This document shows, piece after piece, positions 24,601 through 36,600 of a stretch of DNA of 64,000 bases. The DNA is taken from positions 12,973,703 to 13,037,702 of the forward strand of contig NC_064037.1 in assembly GCF_932526225.1 (NCBI RefSeq), given 5' to 3'. Within the stretch, counting starts at the first letter, position 1. Each line of letters starts with the position of its first letter. The translations under genes were made by a program, and so were the position numbers. Source of the stretch: Nematostella vectensis (taxonomy: Eukaryota; Cnidaria; Anthozoa; Actiniaria; Edwardsiidae). The notes under the pieces are model-generated. The model did not search any database, was not told the DNA's origin, and was given only the letters and a program-made list of their open reading frames with translations.

Positions 24601-27600
24601 GGCTGATCCTCTGCAGGAACATCTTTGTAAACCTATAAAAAATACAAAAAAAGAACAATTAATATTCTTTATGTGATAACAGCGGAGAGGACTATTACAA
24701 TGTGCAAAAACCGCACAGTCACAGCCTTTAAAAAATCCAAAACTACTTGCTGATAGTGTTATATTCACTGCATTCGGCTACTAATATATGATACATAATT
24801 AACAAAATCATAAAATCCAGGCCGGGCAGGAGAAAAGTACCGAATGACATAATTTGAATTTGTGCCTAAATATTTCCTATGTTTGAGAGCCAATTCCTCA
24901 TATCCAGGGAGTGGATTCAGAATATCGAAGCCGCCGTTTAACCAACAACAACCATTTCGTTTTTGTCATAAGTATTGCAACTTTAGCATAATCACACGGT
25001 GTAAACTCACCTTGAGTTTTCTTTTCAGGTTTTTTACCTCTTGTTTAAGTTTAAGCACTTTGGACCAGACAAAAGCACTTAAAATTAAGCGCGTTTTGCC
25101 GGGACGATCGGGGTAATTACCGCTCGGGTCTACAGTATCCTTAAGTGTTTACTTTACGTTACTTCTAGGTAAATAATATTACATTAACACTAATATACTA
25201 TTTTAGCAAAGTATTATCAATTGTGTGAAGGTAATTTAACTAACACAAACATTCACGTAAGGGATGCGAAGAATGCATTTAATATTTTGTGGATGTTCCT
25301 ATTCTTATAATGTTACCTCGGTCAACGCTGTCGTTGCCTCCCTCAAGAAGCTCGTTTTCAAACTGTTTGCCTTGCGCTGTGAGTCTGAAATCCAAATAAA
25401 AAAACTGCAAGTTGAGATATAATTCTGAAATTGCTTCGAGTTTTAGCACTGAAGTCATAATACAGAGGTGCTGCACCCTCTTACTTCTTACGGCGCACGT
25501 ATGTTACAAAATACACCGAAAGCCGTCGAGGTTTACCGTCGCCCTGGGTTCAAATACTTCATGCTTTTATAAGAATGTATTCCGTAGTTTAGAACTGTAA
25601 AGCTGCTTGTGCTCCCAAACGTCCGCCACCAAAAGCAAGAGATTTACAAATCACGGAGGAAAGAAATTAAAAATCGAGCCAGACAATGCCGCAAAAGATA
25701 ATAGCATCGAAGTTCCTCAAGAAACAGAAGCCAATGCGAATGTGAGCATGAGGAGAAATACCGTAGGAACTCAGACTGAATACTCGAAATATTCTCTGCG
25801 CTACCGTTGCTTAGTTCTATTATTATATTAGAGACGCAAGAACGACGGCATCAAGAACGGCGCGCGCGCTCACGATTTCTGCTCACACAACACGGCGTGT
25901 CGTCCGCGACGGCAAATCTAGAACGGCATTTTCCTATTTTTGCGTTCTACATGCGCCGCCAGGACGTCCTTGCGTAAGGTCTTTATTTTATAAAGTAAAA
26001 CGATAAAAAAATAAGCCTAACGTCGACTTACCGAAGTTTTGCAACACTTCTGCCTCGTAAAGTATTGATGTGTTATCTGCTGCAATGCAATGAATACCAC
26101 AGATACCAAACCACCCTGGCGCAAAACTTCATTTCCCCTGAGAACTGTAAACTCGCGACGATCCTTTGCGTTGTTGAGCCACTCCACAACAACAAATTTC
26201 TTGGAGGTCATTTTGACTTGATCACTAAAATTCGATAAAATTCACTAAAATCACGGAGATTCGCTAAGAAAATGCAACCGGTACAATCCAACGAAAACCA
26301 GTACAAGTCGGCGACATCCCAGGCAGCCAGCAAGGGGTGAATGACGTATGCAAAAAAAGCGGATTCTGATTGGGTGATGTTGATTACAGAACGTAAGATC
26401 GTGTCATAACAAGCCGCACGCTCTTAACAACGGAATTTTTGACCCCGGCCCCTGTGGAGATCGATGCTTTTTGAGCATCGATCTCCACGGGGAGCGTCGT
26501 AGGTTCGGCATTCCAGGTAACACTTCGATCAACTAATCCCAATACCTGTCAGAAGAATGACAACAATAAAAATAAAATGCAAAGGTTTGTATCATTTAAG
26601 GGCTTGATTCACAATGTTGATACAAGTCTACATCGGGCCGGAATTAATTTGGTTCTATATGATTATTTATGAGTTTCTTAATAACTGACCTTTACCCACG
26701 TGAACCTCGAGGAATATAGCGCAACATCAATCAGAGGGAGGAAATAACCGAGTGAACAATTCGCCAAAAAAGGCAAAATTATAACGGGACAAAATAAAAT
26801 AAGCAAAAATATAACTGCGCAAAAAACACTCGAGTGTTAATTAGCAAAAAAATATGACAGAGCAATTCTATGGCTATTCTATTCTATCAGGGGATCGCGT
26901 TTAAAACAAACAAAAAAACATATTCTGATCATTTTGAGATTCCACGTCTAATTCCACGGACGAATTACACCAGTTTTTGAAAAAAGCGCGCTGTTTTACT
27001 GTGTTTCAAACAAAAACTTGACTAATTTGTGTGTTATTTATAAGTGATCATACGATTCGTAATTGCGCTGGTGTGATTTAAATAGAGTCTCAAATTCGCC
27101 CTACGGGCTCGTGCAATTTATGATACTTTTTGAAAAATTACACTTGAACTAAGAAGTCACGTGACTTCTTATTTCAAGTCGCCTCTTCCAGAAGACGAAG
27201 TCGTTTAACTGTGAAGTAAAACAAAACAAAGCCCGCTTAATACGGACACCCCGATAATAAGGACACTTATGAAAGTCCCGAGGGTGTCCGGGGTTCCACT
27301 GTATATATATTTTTAGGGTTTTATTCATTTAATTTGTCAAATGTTGTTTATTGCTTTTTCTGTTTTTGTTTTATTTCTTTTGTTTTATAAGCCGTTTTAA
27401 AACTATGCGTTTTAGAAATGTCATGCATAACTTAACAGTGCTTCAAATTCGGATAATTTTTAACCGGTTAATTTTAAATGTTGAAAAAAAAAAATCGCAG
27501 AATATCCAAAGGTCGACCCATGCGTATCAAATTCTTTTGCACTAGTTTCTTTTCTCAAGCTGGAATAAACTCGCCTAATAGGATATCATGGAAAATCGTA

Positions 27601-30600
27601 GAACATCGCAAACGAGCTATTCATGTCTTTTGCGTCGTTGCGATATTCAAAGATATCTTTGAATTTCACAAAGTGTGATCTCGCACCTTTTTTTCTTTAT
27701 TTGGATTTATTGCGATTTTCTGAGATATTCCAGGATATCACAGAAACTCGACTATTATCGCAAAAAAAGTAATTTTCATTTCGCACAGATAACGTGCATC
27801 ATTTTCACACCTTTTTAACCATTTTTTTCTTCATAGCCTGTAGCCAAAAAGTTGGGCTTGGACACTAAGAGTAACGCATCGCTTTGGAAAGACATTTCCT
27901 GCGTGGAAATCAACGTGGCCGTTCTCTACAGTTTCCAGGCAAGTGATTAATAGTGCAAGGACAGCTATACGGACACAGTCAACCGAGTACTGATGCGTTC
28001 CTGTTTTGTTTTTTCGTGCCATAGGAAGCTGGAGTTACTATTACCGATCATCACACTGCGTCCGAGACTTTCATGAAGCATTTTGAGAATGAGGTAAGTT
28101 GGCAATTAATGTTCTTTTCGTGTTTCTTTTCTTTGTCAATTCACCCACCTTCTATATCCTGTCAATCAAACATCAATCGTTAACCAGGCTTAAGCAGAGG
28201 AAAGCCACAAAATGTGGCGTTTGTGTTACGACATAGTTTTTTATTTGTTACTTTTTTTACCTTCAGACAAAACTGCGCGGTGGATGTCCAGGGGACTGGG
28301 TATGGGTCGTGCCGCCACTGTCGGGTTCTGTGTCCCCTGTGTTTCATCAGGTAGAGAAAATTTACACTATCTCTGATAAAACTACTAAACCCTCAAACAG
28401 CTCAGCCTACTAGAAACATACTTTTGTCAGCAGAATTTAATTTCAAGTCTGGTTAGATGATATCGGATCTGGTTATAATGGAATTTTGAATCGGAATTTA
28501 CTAGTTTAGCTAGTCTAGTTTTACCTGTTTAACTAGTCTAACTTAGTTTTTTTTATCTTAATTATTATTTTCTAATTTCCAGGAAATGTTAAATTACATG
28601 TTGAAACCAAGCTACGAATACCAAGTAAGTGATTTTTACACTGGGATTGGCCGCACATCGGGCTAATGCGACAGTTTTGAAAGTATACGAGGTAGACAGT
28701 AGAGATTCTTACCTTTTTTATGCAACAGGATGACCCATGGAAGCATTACAAAATAACAACTGCAGAGTCGAATTCCGACAGAAAAAAGCTTTCCTTCAAG
28801 GAGGTTGCCAAGTAAGAAAACCAGACTTTCATTAGATAATGTCATCTAATATAAACTCAAAAGAACTGGAACCTTTTTTTTCTTTTCAGGGCTGTGAAAT
28901 TCTCTGCCAACCTGATGGGTAAAGCTATGGCAAAACGCACTAAGGCAATCATACTGTACGCCACTGAAACGGGCAAGTCTGAGAGTTACGCAAGAATGCT
29001 AGCGGACCTCTTCCTTCACGCATTCGACCCAAAGGTGAGGATTCAACACAAGGGGGAGGGGAGGGGAATTTAGCATGACGGGGGAATGGATTCCTCTGCA
29101 TTTTTTAAATAAAAATGTCTTTTCTTACGATGCTGTGGAAACATGGCGGTCATGTTGGGGTGCGGGCAATATTTTTTCACACCTTAGAAAGATGATATTC
29201 TCCATTGAAGTAGAAAGTTATTAGTAGATTTAGTAGGGTTATTAGTAGATGTATCTAGTAATTTTTCCTTTTTTTAATTGGCGATAATGCACAGCTCCTC
29301 CGTCGTCGTAAACTTGCATTTTTAAAAAAGGTTAAAAAGGCAGGTATTCTTTCTGTAGAGAATTCAGGGTCTGATACTTTTTTGGGTTGTACGTCTCTAT
29401 CCTTGCTATTTTTGACATGCAGTTTTTAGGTTACCAGTAATATCTTTACGCAAGCGATCGTAGTAATCAACATCATATTTTTTTAAATCACTGTCATTAA
29501 ATGTATTATGATGATGATTTCCATAATCTTCGTCACCATAATCATCATTGTACACTTTGTTCTTTTTTGTCCGGTTTATAAAACCTACTTTCCATGGATG
29601 TTGCTTATGTACAGGTCATGCGGATGGACGAATATCCCCACCCAGAAATGGAAAACGAGCAGCTTATTCTTATTGTCACCAGTACTTTCGGCAACGGAGA
29701 CCCGCCGGAGAACGGAGAGGTTAGTACCATAAACCCTTTGGATTCAGCCAGTCAGCAGCGAATCATCGAAGATCAGAGTTCTAGAAAATATATGGTTATT
29801 TAGTATATAAAACTCGGGAACCTCCAAAGAACAAGCGATTAGATTGGTTGAGAAACTCGGGATAAATGCAATATACACGTCCTAGGAGGTGGATATTTAA
29901 CTGCGCCCCGAAATAGCAAAATGGCGGGTGTAACAGCCGATTTGCAATTGTTTCCGAAAAGAAAATTGCCATTTCCTTCGGCTCTCGGTAGATATTTCGC
30001 CACTATCCACCCCAATGGAAATGCTATAATTGTTAATTATATAAGTCCAGACGTGAAATGGACTGTCTCAAACATTTTAATGTTTTTTTTTTCCAAACGT
30101 CGTTCAAGTCGTTTGCGCTAATCCCTACTAATCTAATAACCTATGTTCGTTTAGTCAGACATGTAGTCACAATAAGAAGCTTCCTAAATATTTTTAAATT
30201 ATTATATTAAATTATCTTTTATTATTTTCAAAAGGAAATGACCAATTGATATTTTAAGGCCTGCTACATATCTGTTTCTATAACCGTTATCATTGCTAAC
30301 TGGCTAAGCTCTCGATCGTCTCGTAGGGGTATATTCATATGATTACAGTAGAGTTTGTATTTCATTTTCTAGTCATTCGCTCGATATCTCTATGAGCTCC
30401 GCCATCCAAGCAGTCAGTAAGTCATTGCAATTTTATTTATTATCATCAGCATTACTATTTTTATAATAACAATGAAATCCTTAGCGCAGTTATTGGTTGC
30501 GGCTTCCTTAGGCTGATATTATCTATTGCTTTTAATAGTCAGGGGGGGATTACTTTTGTAGTGTTTAAGCGAGGGGTTGGGGGCAAGGGAGGCTTTGAAA

Positions 30601-33600
30601 AGAAAACCCCATGCTAAAACATAGTCCATATGCTGCATAGTAGTGATTTTTATTTCTCTAACATCATTTTAAAGTAGTGCCCATGGTTCTTGGATGTGCT
30701 CGAGACGCGACCTGATTGTCCGTGCTGGCTGATGTTGTTTATTTAAACAATTAATATACATAATTATAAATACATAAATGCGTTTTAGAGGGGCTTCTAC
30801 GCGCAAGATCCAAGCTGTTAGCAACTTGCTGATGCAGAAAGAAAAAGAGCGAGGGCTATGCATAAAGGACGACGAACAGCCTCTTGCAAGCTTAAGGTTT
30901 TGTTTCGATTCCATGGGTCTTATCTTCATTACTCTTTTTACCTCATTTTAAAAGGCCTATCCTTTTTTAACATAAGTATTTCAGTATCATCATTTCATCC
31001 CTTGAAAATTGAACATTTTGTTTTGTTGTAGTATACGTATCGAGATGCAGAGTAATTTTAGCTTGGATTTTTCTATATTATTTGCTCATTCAAAAATTAT
31101 TTTAACATATGAAACCATGCCTGCGTGATGCCTTGTCAATAGGTGCAATCTTTTTCGTATAAACTAATCTTAAATGATTCTCCTTCAGGTACGCAGTGTT
31201 CGGGCTGGGTTCACGAGCATATCCCAATTTCTGTGCGTTTGCGCGGTCGCTGGATAAAATTATCCAGGAGCTCGGAGCCGAACAGATTCACAAATGTGGC
31301 GAGGGTGACGAACTGGCAGGGCAGGAGGAATCATTCAAAACGTGGGCTAAACAAGTCTTTAAGGTGAGTCCAATACTTTTTGCAAGGCTCACCCCTAAAC
31401 TATGCTTTTCTCGATCTTCTTTCTTCCACGTGTTTATGCCTCTATTGGTACCTCTATTAGGCCGTAGTTATACTTTGGCACTTTAGTAATTGGTTTTTTT
31501 TAATTCTAGACGATTTGGCCGCATAGGTGGCCGCTTTATGATAGGTTGGGAACTTAGGTGGCACCTTTGGAAGAGCGTCGTTCTCTTGTCCCTGTACTTC
31601 CCACGACTATTCCCGGTTCTGACGTTAGTTGAGTTAGTTCTAGCCTTTGCTCCAAGGATTTTTCTCCGGTTTTCCTTCCTACTCAAAACCTACACTTTTG
31701 ATCTCAGCCATATACCGTGGTCAGACATGAGTCAACAACCAACAAAACGAACCAACACTTTTGATCTCAGCCATATACCGTGGTCAGACATGAGTCAAAA
31801 ACCAACAAAACCAACACTTTTGATCTCAGCCATATACCGTGGTCAGACATGAGTCAAAAACCAACAAAACGAACCAACACTTTTGATATCAGCCATATAC
31901 CGTGGTCAGACATGAGTCAAAAACCAACAAAACCAACACTTTTGATCTCAGCCATATACCGCGGTCAGACACGAGTCAAAAACCAACACTTTTGATCTCA
32001 GCCATATACCGTGGTCAGACACGAGTATTACGGTGGCTGCCTGTTGTGCCTTCGACTTGACCACGTTATATCTGCGCTCTCGCAATTCAGCATCCCAGCT
32101 GAAAGAAGGTTGATTTGATTCCCATTTTTTTTAATGGAGTTAAGTCATAATTCATAATTTTCATTCATCCGGATTAACTGACAGAGCCTTTCCCTGATTT
32201 AGAGAGGTATTTTAAGCGCGAAAGCTTGAATAATGTTTTTTGCGTGCAAATTTTACTGCACTTCATTATGGTGGATTGTATCATTAACAACGCTCAAACT
32301 ATAACTTTGCGTTAAAGGCTACATGAGTTGTATTTTCTGTACAGGCTGCGTGCGACACGTTTTGCGTAGGAGAGATGGTGAACGTCGCCGAAGCAGACGA
32401 GTCCTTGAACACTCTGTCCAGTGGCTGGTCCCCTGGGAAATACCGCTTTACTAGTGTTAAGGAGGAGCTGCAAGATGTGTGCAAAAGTAAGGACAAATCG
32501 CAGCGTGCCGTGCTCTCAAATAAATGAATAAATTAATAAGGCACTGGTTACACGGTATTACGAAGTGAGCAGGAATCAAATACGTCAACCTTGACAATGA
32601 GGCAAGGAGATGGAGAGGGGGCGATTCCTCGTCCCTAACCCCACTCATATCCCCACATCATACGTGTAGAAAGCGTCAGGCTATAAATAATATAAAATTA
32701 TGAGATTCTCCGTAACGTATGCAGCCATTTTGGGCTGCGTATTCGGGTCTCGTTTGCGCATAAGCCACGCGAAGGTTTATGTTAAGATTCACGCTAAGGT
32801 TCAAGTCTGATTTTTCAGGCTGGCTTTCATGTAATAACGGATGGATTGTCAGATAAGCCGTGGTCCACGGAAAAATTTTGACACATCATTGTAATCAGAG
32901 TGATCACTTTAATGTGTATTTATATATAATAAAATGTATATAATTGTATGTTTGTATAATATTATGACGCTGATTTCTTTAGGTATCGCGTCTGTCAATA
33001 ACAAGCCTATCGTTGGCGCTAAAGTCAAATCCGTGAAAAAACTACAATCAGCCGACTCGAGGTAATGAGAAGGTTATATTCTGATTCTTTTTTCATACTT
33101 CTCCTGTTATTCTATAGATAAGGTAAGGCAAGCAAAGGCATGAACTGTGTGTGTTTTCAGTTGTTTATACAGTTTGCGGAAGGTAGAGCTTGAAAGATAC
33201 CTTTATTCTTGATTTTCCTGTGACATCATAAGCAAAGCCTCCTCCATTCCTGGGTCAGTACGCAGCTCTTACAAGCTGCAATTTGATTGGGCAAATGAAC
33301 AATATCCGCACCTCGACACAAAAAACGAGTAGAATAGAGACAAAAGACTCCTTTGTAGAACAAAGATAATAGGAGACAAAGCAGCTGCGTACTTACTCCC
33401 ATTCCCAGGGATAGATTTCTATTGTCCATTCAACAGCCTACCTTTCCTTAATTTTGTTCATTTTGCCTCCTGGGAATAAATGAAAGTCATCAATATACCA
33501 TTCTTCTACAACAAATTACATTTTCTCCGAATGTAGGAGAATATGGATGGATCATACAATAATCCATTTAAGGCCACCAATGTCTGGCCCTGACATCCCT

Positions 33601-36600
33601 TGACTACCTCTAAGTTTGCGAATAATTAGTACTCATAAACACCTGCGGACTTGTATATGCCATTCACCATTTGCCGTATACATTTTGCAGTAGCAGTGTT
33701 TTTGGAAATAGGTATGTATTCTCATAGCCAATGCCACATTATCAAACTCTCTTCCAGCCGATCTACCATACTTCTCAAGCTGGACACCAGTCCAGCGGCC
33801 GAGTTCCATTATAACCCGGGAGACCATCTTTCCGTCTTCCCCTGTAATCGCAGGGAACTGGTACAGAGTCTTATCGATAGATTGTGCGAGGCGCCAGATC
33901 CAGACCAGCCAATCAAGTTAGAGGTCTGCCAAGAGACCTCGGGTAAGAGTAGAGTGCGAGAAGCCAAGCGTGGTTACCAAGACATCATTTTGATAAAGCT
34001 TGCCAAACCTGATGCGAGAACTACACTTAATGCTCATTAACTTAAACTTCATTGATTGTTTTCTGTACACTGAAGCATTTTCTTGTCACGCCATTTGTCG
34101 AAACCTTATTGGCTAACTTCCTGAAACTGTCAAGGTGGCCACTGTAACGCGCGTGGCATTGTAAAAATCTTATCTTCACTTTAGCATATCGTCTTGGTGT
34201 TTGATTTTCGCCCTTTTTAAGTATATCAAATAGTATTCATTTGAATTTGATTTATTATATTTCATTTTTTGTTAAGGTACTACATAAAAGGGAAAATTTA
34301 ATGTTATGTATTGATATTTTTCTGGGTTTGAAGCTGGTTATCCTTTCAGGGCCATTCGGGAAGACGAAGAAATGGACGCCTGTAGACCGTCTACCTACAC
34401 CGACAACAGTAAGAGAAGCGTTCTCGAGATTTATCGATATCGCTGGGACACCTACGCCGCAGATCCTGAAAAGTCTTGCCTCTTTGGTATGTCCCTATTA
34501 ACATGAAAAAAATTGCTGTTTTTGAAGTCTGGTACCGCGAAATAATATGTTATTTAAAACCTTCTCAATCGACTAAAGATGGTTACAACATTGCGTTTTC
34601 ACAGTCACATTTTTTATGTTCAGAATACAAGTCATAGAGTTTAGGAAGCCTCCCTGTTACGGCCACCTTAAAAATGACAGTGAGCTTGCAGTTATTCCAA
34701 ATAAGAAAATTATGAGTATTTTACCGATAAAGGGGGAAGGGCGTTTTGATGCAGATGTTGGGGAAAAAATGTGTAAAATCAGGAAAGAGAAAAAGCCCGT
34801 CGGCGCCTATATAAACACATGACTGTGCGAACTTGCCATAAACCCAATTACATCAAATGGTTGAATGGTCAACCTTAAAATCAAGCCTGTTTACTAGTGT
34901 TATTTTTACGGTGAGCTAGTATGAAGAGGTGTTGTAACATGTCAAATTGTCAAGTAAAATTTTGTTATCTTTTTAATGTTGTTTTTAGGCTACAAATCCA
35001 AAGGATAGAGAAGCACTCGAAACACTGGGAAAGGTAAAACTAACAAATAATGTAAAATCGTTATTTAGGATCAAAAGGGACATTAAGGATAAGGCAAATG
35101 CAAACGTAGAACGAAATATTGTAGAGTAGGACTGTGTCGCACCAGTCCGGAACAGACTTCAATTGACTTCAAATGGAAAGAGTGACACGAAAAAGGATGA
35201 TAAGAAGACGGTTCATCTTTGAAACGAAGCAATGACGGTCGATCACCTTTGAGGCGAAACCTGTCTTTGTCTCCCTTCACTGCAAAAAGCATCATTTGAT
35301 GATAGGACACCTTGAGATATCACCTGATGATAAGACACCTCGTGCTGGCTGCAAGTCATCTAGAAATCCGATAATATAGAATTTCCAGACGTCAAGATTT
35401 TCTTGCACGTTTTATGGGAGCGTTTTGTTCCTTTCTTAATAGACGTGGCACCTTTAGGTTGAAGGCCAAAATTGTAGTGATATGGTAAAATAACTAAAAA
35501 ATGATCCTTCATATATCGATCTCAATGCTAAACCACAGGGGGATAACCACTACGATGATTGGAAGTATGAGAAACAATCCAACATTGTAGAGGTTCTGGA
35601 AGAATTCCCGTCCGTCAACGTCGAAGCCGAAATGCTCCTGACCCAGCTTCCTCTTCTTCAACCGGTAAGAACATCTCTGTATGCAACCATTGTCATATGT
35701 CTTATCTTCCCTCAATTATCCATCACAGGAATTTCACATTACAACTGTCAACACAACCATCGTTCCCAGAACCACGATGATATCGTGATTATTATCATCA
35801 CCACCACCAACACCATCATCATCATCATCATCATCATCACCATTTCCAACACCCCCATCATCATTATCATCATCCATCGTCACCAACACCAACAGCAGCG
35901 CCATCTTCACCACCACCATCATCATCATCACCATCACGCCAGTACCACCGCCTGCACAACAGGCACCACCATCGCCACCTTATTACCACCACCACCACCA
36001 CATACAGCACCATCACCACCACTGTCATTATCACCACTATAAGTATTATCAACAAATTACCATGACCACTACTTCCACAAAAACTATTTCAACCGTTATT
36101 GTCCACCACAATAACAATGATAAACAGCACCATCGCCATTGCTAATAACATCAGTAGCAGCAAAAACAACAACAACAAAAACAAGTAGTAGTCAGTAGTA
36201 AAACAGCTATTTATATGTGCTCTTATTGATTATTCCATTTAGCGTTTCTACTCGATCTCCTCTTCGCAAGACTTTTCCCCAAACGAAGTGCACCTGACTG
36301 TTGCTGTCGTGCAGTACAATAAACGAGGTAAGGATCATTATGAGCTGAATCACGGTAAATAAATTATCATTTTCTTGTTTTCTTTGTTACTAAAACACGA
36401 TTCTGTGTTTACAGAGGGGAAAGGTCCAGTACATTACGGAGTGTGCTCAACTTGGTTCAACGGCTTGAAACCAGGAGATATTGTACCCTGCTTTGTTAGA
36501 AAGTAAGTTTGTTCTATTTTATATCCTTAGGACAACAACCAAGTGTTGTAGAGACCGGTAGTGTTATAGATATCAAAGTAAACCACTGTTGTGTAATCTA

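Noticed and set aside
31490-31995. Repetitive ORFs with [14 protein letters not shown] units
   Set aside because: They cross the six-fold tandem expansion inside a SINE in a NOS intron; frames shift between units and the flanks are non-coding.
35632-36055. ORFs rich in His/Thr or Met/Val/Asp on both strands
   Set aside because: They translate an ATC/ACC trinucleotide array in NOS intron 23; the first few codons belong to NOS exon 23.
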